In this document: piece after piece, positions 1 to 8,774 of the stretch
Layout of the letters: each line of letters begins with the position of its first letter
Position numbering within the stretch: position 1 is the first letter of the stretch
Source: Humidesulfovibrio sp.
GTDB taxonomy: Bacteria > Desulfobacterota > Desulfovibrionia > Desulfovibrionales > Desulfovibrionaceae
Assembly (NCBI RefSeq): GCF_031082295.1
Contig: NZ_JAVHLD010000006.1
Location: forward strand, 1-64,000
Length of the DNA stretch: 64,000 nucleotides
Reading direction: 5' to 3'
Position numbers and translations under genes: made by a program
Notes under the pieces: generated by a model
Told to the model about the DNA's origin: nothing
Database searches by the model: none
What the model saw: only the letters and a program-made list of their open reading frames with translations

Positions 1-43
1 CCTCAGGCCCTTTGGCGGGGGTCCAGGGGGCGGCGCCCCCTGG
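1..43 (-). repeat. GC-rich palindromic repeat at the 3' end of cbiA
   Basis: Positions 23-43 are a perfect palindrome with 10-base arms (CCAGGGGGCG and CGCCCCCTGG). On the minus strand it is followed by ACCCCC and by CCAAAGGGCC-TGA-GG (1-15), where TGA is the cbiA stop. The unit continues past the window edge. Confidence 0.7.
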
Positions 44-1436
44 CTCCCGAGGCGCACGCCTCCACGAAGGCCCTTGCAGCGTCGGGGTTGGAGGAGAGGT
101 GCGCGTGGAAGTACCCGCCGATGACGTTGTGCGTGGCCGCGCCGTCGCGGGTGGTGTTGCCGTCGGAGGCCGTGAGCGTGAAGGCGGCGTTGTCGGCGTG
201 GGGTTGTTCCAGTTCGGAGTAGTGGAACTCGTGCCCGCGCAGGGTGGTTCCGGCGGGGCCGAGCGGCCCCGGCGCGAGGGTCTGCGCCTGCCGGTAGCCC
301 AGTGCGGCGCGGCGCGCGCGCATCACGGCCCGGCCGGGGAGCACGCCGCAGAGCGCATGCTCCCTGCCCTCGGCGTCGACGAGCGCGCGCTGGAGGTACA
401 TGAACCCGCCGCATTCGGCCCACACGGGCTGGCCGGAGTCGCAGAAGGCGCGCACGGAGGCCAGCATGGTGGTGTTGGCGGCGAGGGCGCTCGCGGCGAG
501 TTCCGGGTAGCCGCCGGGCAGGTACAGCCCGTGGAGGCCGTCCGGCAGGGCGGCGTCGGCCAGGGGCGAGAAGGGCACGATCTCCGCCCCGGCCTGTTCG
601 AGCAGGCGCAGGTTTTCGGCGTAGGTGAAGCAGAAGGCGCGGTCCCGCGCCAGGCCAATGCGCACCGTGCCACATCGCTTGCCGCTGGCGACCTGTTCGG
701 CGGCAGGCGGGGCGAGCCGCGCCGCGTCCAGCTCCGGCAGCGCGGAGAGAAGCGCCGGGACGTCCACGCCCTGCTCCACCCAGTCGGCCAGGGCCTCCAG
801 GCGGGCGTCGAGTTCGGTGATGTCGTCGGCGGTGACGAGCCCCAGGTGCCGCGAGGCCAGCCCCAGGCCCTCGGCCCGGGGCAGGCAGCCCAGCAGCGGA
901 ACGTCGGCCAGGGGGGCCAGGGTCGCCAGGGCCTGGCGCAGCAGCGTTTCATGGCGCGGGCTGGCGATGCGGTTCAGCAGCACCCCGGCCAAGGGCAATT
1001 GCGGGTCGAAACTGGCGAAGCCCAGGGCCACGGCGGCGGCGGACCGCGCCTGGGACGAGGCGTCCAGCACTAGCGCCACGGGCAAGCCCAGGAGCTTGGC
1101 CAGGTGCGCGGTGGAGCCTTCCTCGTCATCCCCGGTGCGGCCGCCCCCCCTGCCATCGAACAGGCCCATGACGCCCTCGACGAGGACCACGTCCGCGCCC
1201 GCGGCAGCGCGGGCGAAGCACGAACGCAGGGCGTCCGGCGGCATCATCCAGGTGTCGAGGTTGTGGCTGTCGCGCCCGGCGGCGGCGGCATGCAGGCCGG
1301 GGTCGATGAAGTCCGGCCCGGCCTTGAAGGGCTGCACGCGAAGCCCCCGGCGCGCGAGCGCGCGCATGAGCCCCAGCGCCACGGAGGTCTTGCCGCAGCC
1401 GCTTCTGGTCCCGGCCAGCACAAGGGCTTTGGGCAT
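3..1436 (-). CDS. cbiA: Cobyrinate a,c-diamide synthase
   Basis: ATP-dependent amidation of cobyrinate side chains a and c with glutamine, in anaerobic cobalamin synthesis in the cytoplasm. The 477-residue protein has the family length. It carries a P-loop (GTRSGCGKTS, residues 9-18), a VEGVMGLFDG block near residue 86, and a C-terminal class I glutaminase domain with AECGGFMYL (nucleophile Cys near 340) and GGYFHAHL. It starts 6 bases after the stop of a TPR gene, so the two are probably co-transcribed. The last residues and the TGA stop lie inside a GC-rich palindromic repeat also found at 20863-20885, so the natural C-terminus may have been changed by that element. Confidence 0.93.
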   Translation of the reverse strand: MPKALVLAGTRSGCGKTSVALGLMRALARRGLRVQPFKAGPDFIDPGLHAAAAGRDSHNLDTWMMPPDALRSCFARAAAGADVVLVEGVMGLFDGRGGGRTGDDEEGSTAHLAKLLGLPVALVLDASSQARSAAAVALGFASFDPQLPLAGVLLNRIASPRHETLLRQALATLAPLADVPLLGCLPRAEGLGLASRHLGLVTADDITELDARLEALADWVEQGVDVPALLSALPELDAARLAPPAAEQVASGKRCGTVRIGLARDRAFCFTYAENLRLLEQAGAEIVPFSPLADAALPDGLHGLYLPGGYPELAASALAANTTMLASVRAFCDSGQPVWAECGGFMYLQRALVDAEGREHALCGVLPGRAVMRARRAALGYRQAQTLAPGPLGPAGTTLRGHEFHYSELEQPHADNAAFTLTASDGNTTRDGAATHNVIGGYFHAHLSSNPDAARAFVEACASGARGRRPLDPRQRA

Positions 1437-1442
1437 GGCGGG

Positions 1443-2198
1443 CTAGCCTCCGGCCGGTTTTTTACGCTTCAGGAAGTCCTGAAACTGCTTGGCCTCGGCG
1501 TGGTCCGGGTTAAGCGTGAGGCAGTAGGCCAGGCGCAGCGAGGCCACCTCGGTGTCGCCCATGGCGTGGGAGGCCCGGGCCATGTTGTAGTGCAGGTTCT
1601 CATCATTGGGGCAGAGCTCCACGGCCCTGCCGTAGTAGGCCAGCGCCTCGGCATGCATGCCGCTTCTGCGCAGGGAGATGCCGAACTCGTTGAACAGGTG
1701 CTTGTGCTGGGCCTCGAAGGCCGCCTCCAGCCGCAACAGCCGCTCCAGCACCGCGCGGGCCTTGTCCTGCTCGCCTCGGAGGATGTAGCACTGGCCGATG
1801 CCGAAGGTGGCCCGGACGCACTCCTCATCCAGGCTCAGGGCCTTGCCGTACTCAAACTCGGCGGAAAAGGTCTTGCCATTCTTCAGGAACTTGTCGCCTC
1901 TGGCCACGGCATGCAGGACATCCCTCTGGCGGTCCGCGTCTTCTCTCGCGCGGCGCAGCGACAGTTCGGGCTCCGACTGGTACGTCTTCAGGAACTCGTC
2001 GAGACTGACCCTCTCGACCGGGCCAAAAACCACCTCTTCCCCCAGGTGCTGGACATCAATAATGCCGTCCTCATTCTCCCGGGCAAAGAAGTAGAGCACT
2101 GTCTCCATCTTCCGCGCCGTGGCCCCGGAGCCGATGACAGTGGTCTTGGTTTGGGAGAAAATGCCGCGGATGGGCGGTCGATTATGCTTGGAGTCCAT
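1443..2198 (-). CDS. TPR protein, copy 2 of a tandem pair
   Basis: A cytoplasmic 251-residue protein, probably a protein-interaction scaffold. The N-terminal part (about 1-90) opens with an IRGIFSQ/KTTVIGSG block and has no recognised domain. Residues from about 90 to 240 form tetratricopeptide repeats, for example the segment HLFNEFGISLRRSGMHAEAL. It is clearly homologous along its length to the next gene upstream (2251-3012), with the same opening block and the same repeats, so the pair arose by tandem duplication. It lies 6 bases upstream of cbiA. Partners are unknown and nothing in the protein itself indicates a role in cobalamin synthesis. Confidence 0.85.
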   Translation of the reverse strand: MDSKHNRPPIRGIFSQTKTTVIGSGATARKMETVLYFFARENEDGIIDVQHLGEEVVFGPVERVSLDEFLKTYQSEPELSLRRAREDADRQRDVLHAVARGDKFLKNGKTFSAEFEYGKALSLDEECVRATFGIGQCYILRGEQDKARAVLERLLRLEAAFEAQHKHLFNEFGISLRRSGMHAEALAYYGRAVELCPNDENLHYNMARASHAMGDTEVASLRLAYCLTLNPDHAEAKQFQDFLKRKKPAGG

Positions 2199-2250
2199 TG
2201 GTTTGGCTGCCTGGAGTCGATTTGTGAGGAGAATAGCGAATTCCGCTGGT

Positions 2251-3012
2251 TCAGGCGCCCACGACCATCTTCCGCTTCAGAAAGTCCACGAACAGGAGGG
2301 CCTCCTCATGCTGTGGGTTTATCCCCAGGCAGGACTTGAGGTAGACCATGGCCATGCCGGGGTCGCCCTTGTCGTAGGAGGCGCGCGCCATGTTGTAGTG
2401 CAGGTTCTCGTCTTCCGGGGAGAGGTCGAGCGCCCGGCGGTAGTAGTCCATGGCCTCGGCATGCATGCCGCTCTTGCGCAGGGAGATGCCGAACTCGTTG
2501 AACAGGTGCTTGTGCTCGTCCTCGAAGGCGGCGTCGATCTTGACCACGCGCTCGAAGACTTCCTTGGCCTTTTCGCCCTCGCCCCGGGAGATGTAGCACA
2601 GGCCGATGCCGAAATTGGCGCGCACGTTGCGCTCGTCCATGGCCAGGGCCTTGTTGTACTCGTACTCGGCGGTGAAGCTCTCGCCGCGCTTGCGGAACTT
2701 GTCGCCCCGGGCCACGGCCTTCTGGACCTCCATCTCCTGCGGGGTCATGGCCGCGCGGGATATGGCCAGGGTCTTCTGGGGCTCGGGCAGGTAGTTTTCC
2801 AGCAGCTCCTCACGCGTGATCTCGGTCTTGGGGCCGAAGGGTACGTCGCTGGCGGTGAGGGCCTGCACCTCCATGACGCCGTCCTCGCGCTCGCGCACGA
2901 AATAATAGGATACGATCTCCGGCCTGCGGGCGGTGGTTCCAGTGCCGATCTTGGCCGTTTTCTTTTGGGAAAAGACGCCGCTTAAGCGCTCAGGAGCGGA
3001 ATTCTGACTCAT
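2251..3012 (-). CDS. TPR protein, copy 1 of a tandem pair
   Basis: A 253-residue paralogue of the following gene, with the same architecture. A conserved start (LSGVFSQKKTAKIGTGTTAR) and a roughly 90-residue leader (EDGVMEVQALTASDVPFGP) precede TPR units over about residues 95-245, including HLFNEFGISLRKSGMHAEAM. There is no signal peptide or membrane segment, so a cytoplasmic scaffold is likely. The gap to copy 2 is 52 bases. The leader is the most conserved part between the copies outside the repeats, so it may be the specific binding element. Function unknown. Confidence 0.85.
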   Translation of the reverse strand: MSQNSAPERLSGVFSQKKTAKIGTGTTARRPEIVSYYFVREREDGVMEVQALTASDVPFGPKTEITREELLENYLPEPQKTLAISRAAMTPQEMEVQKAVARGDKFRKRGESFTAEYEYNKALAMDERNVRANFGIGLCYISRGEGEKAKEVFERVVKIDAAFEDEHKHLFNEFGISLRKSGMHAEAMDYYRRALDLSPEDENLHYNMARASYDKGDPGMAMVYLKSCLGINPQHEEALLFVDFLKRKMVVGA

Positions 3013-3101
3013 TTTCTGGCCTGCCTGGATGTGGGTGCCTGAAACTTCAGGACACCTACATCATTTCCAGGCGGCAGGAAAGGGGGCGGCGGGCGGCGGA
3101 C

Positions 3102-3362
3102 CTAGCCGCGCTCCTGCTCGTGGAGCACCAGCAGGCACTCCGCGCACACATAGCCGCCGTATTCCCCGGCCTGGGTGATCATTCCAGCCTTGCTCAGGCA
3201 CATGCAGCCCTCGACCCCGGTGGTGACCGCCGTGTTGGCCGGCTGGCACAGGGACTTGGGCAGGCAGATGCAGCCCTTGCCAGCGCCTGGCTTGGCCTCG
3301 AAAATGTGCGATTCCACCAGCTTGCTGTCCTTCTTGGGCATGCGCAACGTGTAGAGGGGCAT
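3102..3362 (-). CDS. Small cysteine-rich protein, unknown
   Basis: An 86-residue protein starting MPLYTLRMPK. The start at 3362 is preceded by a GGAGAAG ribosome site. It has three Cys clusters: CIC then C (near residues 31-39), CMC (near 53-55) and CAEC (near 73-76), which could hold zinc or an iron-sulfur centre. There is no signal peptide. The open frame continues upstream of this methionine, but the Shine-Dalgarno site and the change from low-complexity residues to a normal composition place the start here. I do not recognise the family. It lies between the TPR genes and the GGDEF/EAL gene on the same strand. Confidence 0.72.
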   Translation of the reverse strand: MPLYTLRMPKKDSKLVESHIFEAKPGAGKGCICLPKSLCQPANTAVTTGVEGCMCLSKAGMITQAGEYGGYVCAECLLVLHEQERG

Positions 3363-3451
3363 GGGCTTGCTTCTCCGAACGGGTTTGGTGCGTCCAGGCG
3401 GCGGGAGTGCCGCCCGGAGGGGAAAAGGACACGGGGCAAGAGCCTGGGGCG

Positions 3452-6400
3452 CTAGCCCTTGCCGCGGCCGGGGAAGTCCGGCCAGGACTCGGCGGCGCCG
3501 GATTGGATGAGCCTGAGCGCCTCGGACTCGGGCAGGGCCGGGGCGAAGAGGTAGCCCTGGGCGTAGCGGCAGCCCAAGCTGGAGAGATAATTCAGCTGCT
3601 CGACCGTTTCCACGCCCTCCGCCACCACCTTGAGGCGCAGGCCCGAGCCCAGGGTCACCAGGGTGTTGATGATGGCCTCGCTGCCGCCCTCTTCCCCCGC
3701 CCGGCCGATGCCGGCCACGAAGTCCCTGTCGATCTTGATGGCGTCCACGCTGAAGCGCTGGATATAGTTGAGCGAGGAATAGCCGGTGCCGAAGTCGTCG
3801 ATGCACAGGCCCAGGCCCAGCTCGCGGATCTTGGCCGCCACCTCTGTCGCGCTGCCCACGTTGTCCAGCAGCACGCTCTCGGTGATCTCCAGGGCGATGC
3901 TTTGCGGCTTGACCCCGCAGTTGCGCACCGTCTGCTCCAGATGGCCCACCAGCATGGGGCTGCGGAAATGCTTGGCCGAGATGTTGATGTTTGTGGCGAA
4001 GCCCTGGTGGCCGAAGGGCGAGCGGGCCTCGAGCGCCTTGTCGAACTCGCGGATGGCGCAACAGGCCTGGGCGAAGACCCAGTAGTCCAGCGGGTAGATG
4101 ATGCCCGTTTCCTCGGCCAGGGGGATGAACTCCCCGGGCAGCATCTCGCGCCCGCCCTCGCGCCGCCAGCGCAGCAGCACCTCGAACCCGGCCAGGCGGC
4201 CCTGCTTGATGTCGAGGATGGGCTGGTAGAGCAGGGTCAGCTCGTCCAGCTCGTGGTTCAGGTCGAGCGCCCGGCGCAGGGCGATCTCGGTCTCCATGGT
4301 CTCCAGGGCCTTGGTGTGCATCTTCTTGTTGAAGACCTTGAAGCGGCTCTTGCCCATGGCCTTGGCGTGGTACATGGCGGTGTCCGCGTCGCGCAGGAGC
4401 GCCTCGGGCCTCTCGTAGGCCTCGGTGCGCAGCACGATGCCCAGGCTGCCGGAGGTGACGACCTCGCGCCCGTCCAGGTCCATGGGCTGGGCGATGTCCT
4501 CCAGCACGCGGCGGCAGAAGAGAATGGCGTCGCGGTGGGCGGTGATGTCTTCAAGCAGGATGGCGAACTCGTCGCCGCCGAAGCGGGCCACGGTGTCCGT
4601 GCTGCGCGCGCAGGCCATGAGCGCCTGGGCGACGTGGCGCAGCAGCTGGTCGCCGATGTCGTGGCCAAGGCTGTCGTTGATGACCTTGAAGCGGTCCAGG
4701 TCCATGTACAGGACGGCGAAGCGGAAGTTCGGGCGGCGGCGCGCGCGCTCCATGGCCATGCGCAGGTGGTCCATGAACAGCAGGCGGTTGGGCAGGCCGG
4801 TGAGAGAGTCGTGGAAGGCCTGGTGCATCAGCTTGTTTTCGGCCTGCTTGCGCAGGGTGATGTCGCTGACGAAACCTTCATAGAAAAGGACGCGGCCCGT
4901 GTTGTCCACGACCTTGCGCGCATTCTCGGATATCCACAACACCGAGCCGTCGCGCGTGCGCACCTGGGACTCGAAGTTCTGCACCCGGCCCGACTCCTCC
5001 ATGAGGGCCAGGAACTCCTGGCGCCTGTTGGGCTCCACGTACGGGCTCTTGACCGAGAGCTCGGCGATGAGATCCTCCGGGGTATCGTAGCCGAGGATGT
5101 GGGCCATGGCCGGGTTTGCGGAAAGGTAGCGGAACTCCGGCGTGATCTGGAAGATGCCTTCGGCGGCGTTCTCGAAGATGCCGCGGAACTTTGCCTCGGC
5201 CCGGCGCAGGGCGTCGCCCACCACCTTGCGCTCGGCCACCTCGATCTTCAGCTGGGTGTTGGTGCGCGAGAGGTCGCGGGTGCGCTCGGCCACCATGCGC
5301 TCCAGCAGCACGCGCGACTGCTCGCGCTCCTGCTCGATCTTCTTGGCCACGGAGATGTCTCGCAGGATGCAGACCTGCACCGGGCCGTCGGTGAGCGCCA
5401 CGCGAGAGACGGTGATCTCCGCCGGGAACTGCGAGCCGTCGGGCCTGGTGGCCAGCACCTCGTGCAGCACCGCCGCGGAGCCCATGGATTCCTCCCGCGA
5501 GCGGGTCACCACCTCTCCAGTCTGTGCGCCGAACACCTCCGCACAGTTGCGCCCGGCGATGTCCTGGCCCTCCATGCCGTACATGCGCAACAGCGCCGGG
5601 TTGTGCCGCACGATGACCCCGTCTGCGTCCACCACGAGCAGGCCGTCGGCGATGTTGCCAACGATGGCCGAGAGCGCGCCCAGGGCGTCCTGAAGCTCGC
5701 AGGTCGCCTCGGCCACGCTGCGCTCAAGCTGGGTCACGTGGCCCGAAATCTGTCCGGCCATGGTGCGCATGGCCTCCGCCAGGGAGCCGATCTCGTCGCC
5801 GGAGCGCACGTCGCAGGTGGCGGTGAAGTCGTGGTTGGCCACGCGCTGGGCATAGGCCGCGAGCTGGCGCAACGGGCCGGTGATGCCCCGGATGAAGAAG
5901 AAGGCAACGGCCACGAAGGCCAGAAACACGCCCAGGGTCAGCATCTGCTGGCGGAAGATGGCCTTGCGGATGGCCTTGCGGATGGGCTCTTTGTCGAGCC
6001 CGATGTGCACGCAGCCGCCCTTGCCGCCCAGGATGGGCTGGGCCACGTGGATGACCTCCACGTCCCCGGGCAGGATCAGGGTGCGGGTCTCGTGCCCGGC
6101 GCCGAAGTGGGCCTTGCCCGGAGCCTCCCGCACGATGGCCATGACCTCCTCGGGCACCACCGGGGCGAAGGTGTGCGCCACCACGTCGCCGTGGGGATCC
6201 AGCACAAGGATGTAGGACAGCCCGCCCATCTCCTGGTGCAGGTCGATGGCCGCCTGGATGGCCCCGGCGTTCCTGCTGAGCAGGATCTCCGTGTTGCCGT
6301 CGGCGATGGAGCGGGCCAGGGCCACTGCCCGGCCCTCGTACTCGCGCACCATGGACTCGTTCAGCTCCCGGCCGGACAAAAGCGACGTGGCCAGGGCCAT

Positions 6401-6460
6401 GACGCCGAAGGCCGCCACCACGAACAGCAGCAGGCGCGCGAACAGTCCCCTGAACCTCAT
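3452..6460 (-). CDS. Membrane PAS-PAS-GGDEF-EAL c-di-GMP signalling protein
   Basis: A 1002-residue inner-membrane sensor. A first membrane segment at about residues 8-28 and a second near 175-195 bracket a periplasmic sensing region. Then come a HAMP domain, a PAS domain (about 255-375), a short coiled coil, a second PAS domain (about 425-545), GGDEF (about 560-720) and EAL (about 730-990). The cyclase motif FGGDEFAIL near residue 627 is intact. The phosphodiesterase motif reads FEVLLRW near 760, the E-V-L variant of EAL, so either activity is possible. Its ATG overlaps the TGA of the upstream binding-protein gene (ATGA), which suggests the periplasmic binding protein presents a ligand to this sensor. 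The ligand is unknown. Confidence 0.95.
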   Translation of the reverse strand: MRFRGLFARLLLFVVAAFGVMALATSLLSGRELNESMVREYEGRAVALARSIADGNTEILLSRNAGAIQAAIDLHQEMGGLSYILVLDPHGDVVAHTFAPVVPEEVMAIVREAPGKAHFGAGHETRTLILPGDVEVIHVAQPILGGKGGCVHIGLDKEPIRKAIRKAIFRQQMLTLGVFLAFVAVAFFFIRGITGPLRQLAAYAQRVANHDFTATCDVRSGDEIGSLAEAMRTMAGQISGHVTQLERSVAEATCELQDALGALSAIVGNIADGLLVVDADGVIVRHNPALLRMYGMEGQDIAGRNCAEVFGAQTGEVVTRSREESMGSAAVLHEVLATRPDGSQFPAEITVSRVALTDGPVQVCILRDISVAKKIEQEREQSRVLLERMVAERTRDLSRTNTQLKIEVAERKVVGDALRRAEAKFRGIFENAAEGIFQITPEFRYLSANPAMAHILGYDTPEDLIAELSVKSPYVEPNRRQEFLALMEESGRVQNFESQVRTRDGSVLWISENARKVVDNTGRVLFYEGFVSDITLRKQAENKLMHQAFHDSLTGLPNRLLFMDHLRMAMERARRRPNFRFAVLYMDLDRFKVINDSLGHDIGDQLLRHVAQALMACARSTDTVARFGGDEFAILLEDITAHRDAILFCRRVLEDIAQPMDLDGREVVTSGSLGIVLRTEAYERPEALLRDADTAMYHAKAMGKSRFKVFNKKMHTKALETMETEIALRRALDLNHELDELTLLYQPILDIKQGRLAGFEVLLRWRREGGREMLPGEFIPLAEETGIIYPLDYWVFAQACCAIREFDKALEARSPFGHQGFATNINISAKHFRSPMLVGHLEQTVRNCGVKPQSIALEITESVLLDNVGSATEVAAKIRELGLGLCIDDFGTGYSSLNYIQRFSVDAIKIDRDFVAGIGRAGEEGGSEAIINTLVTLGSGLRLKVVAEGVETVEQLNYLSSLGCRYAQGYLFAPALPESEALRLIQSGAAESWPDFPGRGKG

Positions 6461-7776
6461 GGCCGCACCCCGTGCCGGGGCTTCAGCGTCTGGAAGCCCC
6501 CGTCGCGGTAGACCATGAGATAGGTCTGGTGCAGCCCCTGGTTGTGGTCCGCCTCGAAGTTGATGTTCTCGCCAAGGCCGATGTCCAGGTTCTTCTGGTT
6601 CAGCAGCACTCTCGCCAGACCCGCGCGCGTGGGCGCGCCGCCCAGGCGCTTCACGGCCTCGACCAGGACCTGCCCGGCCAGGAAGCCCTCGAAGCTCAGG
6701 CGGTTGGGCACGTACTCCTCACGCATCAGGTGGGCGGGCAGGGCCGCGTGCGACTGGGACATGGCCTGGCGGTAGAGCTTCGCAGCGGGCAGGGACGGGT
6801 CGTCGTAGCTGGGCACCACCTCGGAAAAGATGAGCTCCGTGGTGTAGTCGCGCCCGGTGACGCGCCCCTGGGCCAGCAGGAACTTCACCAGGTTGTCGGC
6901 GTCGGCGAAGGAAAGGGTGGCTATGGGCGCGGCCAAGCCCGCGTTGCGGGCGTCGCGGATGAAGCCCGCGCAGGCCGGGGCCGTGCCCACGGTGACGATG
7001 GCGTCGGGCTGGGCCGCCATGAGCAGGCCGACCTCCTGGCGAAAGTCCTGGGTGTAGGGCGCGCCCCGGCGGTAGGTGACGTCGGCGACGATGGACAGGC
7101 CGAAGCCCTTGAGCGCCCGGCGCACGCCGTCCCAGCCGTTGCGGCCGTAAATGTCGCCCTGGTGGAACACCGCGATGCGCCGCTTGCCGGAGGCGACCAG
7201 GGCCTCCACCACGCCGCGCGTCTCGTCGAAATAGGAGGCCCGCAGGTTGAACACGTAGGAGTTGTAGGGAGGCTCGCGCAGGAGGTCCGCGCCGGTGAAG
7301 GGAAAGAGCAGGATCATGCCCTCGGCCTCGTAGTGCTTGAGCAGCGGCAGCACGCGGGCCGTGGTGGGCGTGCCCACGTAGCCGAGAAGCGCGAACACGC
7401 GCTCCTGCTCCACGAAGCCGATGGTGTTGGCCAGCGCGGGCAGAGGGTCGTAGCCGTCGTCGCGCAGGGAGAGCACCAGCCGCAAGCCTCCGGCTCCGCC
7501 CTGGGCGTTGGCGTGCTCGAAGCTGGCCATGAGGCCCCGGTAGTACTCCATGCCCAGGCCGCGCGCCGGGCCGGTGAAGGCCGCCGACATGCCGAACACC
7601 AGCTCACGCTCCGCCGCCCGCGCAGGGCTCAGCCCGGCCAGGACAAGGCACAGCGCCAGACAGAGCACCGGGCGCAACGCCACCCGCCAGGCCGGACGGG
7701 ATGTCAGGCTCAGGGCCGCTCGACGGGCGCGGCAGGCGGCACTCGCAAGGCTGACCGGTTTGCCGTGACGAAACAT
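6457..7776 (-). CDS. LivK-like periplasmic substrate-binding protein
   Basis: A type I periplasmic binding protein of the branched-chain amino acid/Leu-Ile-Val receptor family (Peripla_BP_6 type). After a positively charged start and a hydrophobic signal segment ending at a probable Ala-x-Ala site (SPARAAE), the mature part begins ELVFGMSAAFTGPARGLG, typical for the family. I chose ATG 7776 because GGAGAAG lies just upstream; the frame stays open to 7848. No permease or ATPase gene is nearby. Instead the stop overlaps the start of a GGDEF/EAL sensor, so it probably serves as a ligand-sensing partner rather than in uptake. Confidence 0.88.
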   Translation of the reverse strand: MFRHGKPVSLASAACRARRAALSLTSRPAWRVALRPVLCLALCLVLAGLSPARAAERELVFGMSAAFTGPARGLGMEYYRGLMASFEHANAQGGAGGLRLVLSLRDDGYDPLPALANTIGFVEQERVFALLGYVGTPTTARVLPLLKHYEAEGMILLFPFTGADLLREPPYNSYVFNLRASYFDETRGVVEALVASGKRRIAVFHQGDIYGRNGWDGVRRALKGFGLSIVADVTYRRGAPYTQDFRQEVGLLMAAQPDAIVTVGTAPACAGFIRDARNAGLAAPIATLSFADADNLVKFLLAQGRVTGRDYTTELIFSEVVPSYDDPSLPAAKLYRQAMSQSHAALPAHLMREEYVPNRLSFEGFLAGQVLVEAVKRLGGAPTRAGLARVLLNQKNLDIGLGENINFEADHNQGLHQTYLMVYRDGGFQTLKPRHGVRP

Positions 7777-7838
7777 GCTTCTCCAGAGCCGCGGGCGTAA
7801 CAACCCGCAACGGTAACAATCAATTCTAAACTTTCGCC

Positions 7839-8648
7839 CTATTCGCAAGAAAAATCAACACCCGGCGCAACGCCCTTGCCATGGCACTCCCCGGCCGGGG
7901 GCTTGCGCTCCCCGGCTTGCGACGCCACCCAGCGCACCTGCCTGCACACGCCCATGAGCAGGTTGAACTCGTTGCGCCGCAGGCGAAACCGCCCGAAAAA
8001 GCGGCGCACCGGGAGCATCCAGTAGTCCTGGTTCTGGTCCTTCAGGTAGCCGATGTCGGAAAGCGCGCCCTGGAGGCTGGTGAAGAGCGCCTCGCGCTCC
8101 TCAAAGGAGGCGTCTCGCTCCCCGGGGGGACCCTTGGGCTCGAACGGCGCGTCCAGCGACCTTTGAAAACACTCGTAGAGCAGGATCAGCACCGCCTGGG
8201 AGAGATTGAGCGAGGTGCAGTCCGGGTGCGCCGGGATCATCACCAGCCGGTCGCACAGGCTGGTCTCGGCGTTGGTCAGGCCGCGGTCCTCCGGCCCGAA
8301 GACCAGGGCCACGCGGCCGCCTTCGGCCAGGCGCGGGAGCACGTCGTCCTGCGCCGCGAGCGCCGGGGTGAGCAGCCCCTTGCGCCAGCCCCCGGTGCGC
8401 GCCGTGGTGCCGATGCATAGCGCCGTTCCGGCCAGCGCCTCGCGCAGGGTGGGCAGGACGCGCGCGCCCTCGAGGATGTGCCGGGCGTGGAAGGTGGCCA
8501 GGGGCTCGGCCTTGGCCAGGTCGAAGTCCGCGGGATCGACCAGGACAAGGTCCTTCACGCCCATGTTGAGCATGGCCCGGGCCACGGAGCCGATGTTCTC
8601 CGGGTACTTGGGCCGAAACAGGACGACGCTTAGGTTGGACAAGGGCAT
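7839..8648 (-). CDS. trmJ: TrmJ-type tRNA 2'-O-methyltransferase (SPOUT family)
   Basis: A 269-residue SpoU/TrmH-family RNA methyltransferase. Family blocks are FRPKYPENIGSVARAMLNMG near the start, VFGPEDRGLTNAE in the middle and SLNLSQAVLILLYE near residue 155, which form the trefoil-knot SAM site. The C-terminal extension fits TrmJ, which methylates ribose 32 in the tRNA anticodon loop. The start at 8648 has a CGGAG ribosome site. The stretch around it stays open far beyond the gene on this strand, opposite the malic enzyme gene, but that longer frame has no support. The malic enzyme gene diverges from it. Confidence 0.9.
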   Translation of the reverse strand: MPLSNLSVVLFRPKYPENIGSVARAMLNMGVKDLVLVDPADFDLAKAEPLATFHARHILEGARVLPTLREALAGTALCIGTTARTGGWRKGLLTPALAAQDDVLPRLAEGGRVALVFGPEDRGLTNAETSLCDRLVMIPAHPDCTSLNLSQAVLILLYECFQRSLDAPFEPKGPPGERDASFEEREALFTSLQGALSDIGYLKDQNQDYWMLPVRRFFGRFRLRRNEFNLLMGVCRQVRWVASQAGERKPPAGECHGKGVAPGVDFSCE

Positions 8649-8687
8649 TGCGCTCTCCGGCGGTTCGTTTCCTTCCCGGCGCCGCTC

Positions 8688-8716
8688 TTGACGGGGGCTT
8701 GCGGGCCAACTAATGT
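8688..8716 (+). promoter_or_regulatory. Sigma-70 promoter of the malic enzyme gene
   Basis: TTGACG at 8688-8693, a 17-base spacer and TAATGT at 8711-8716. Transcription would start near 8723, about 50 bases upstream of the ATG, which rules out an upstream-extended coding start. Confidence 0.7.
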
Positions 8717-8774
8717 TCTGACCCGTGCCGTATGGCGCAACCCCGGAATCCACCCTAAAACAGGAGAACCCCAC

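Noticed and set aside
3407-6511. Very long open frame on the plus strand opposite the GGDEF/EAL gene
   Set aside because: It is the complement of a real, motif-rich gene; it has no domains and a biased Ala/Gly/His/Val composition typical of antisense frames in GC-rich DNA.
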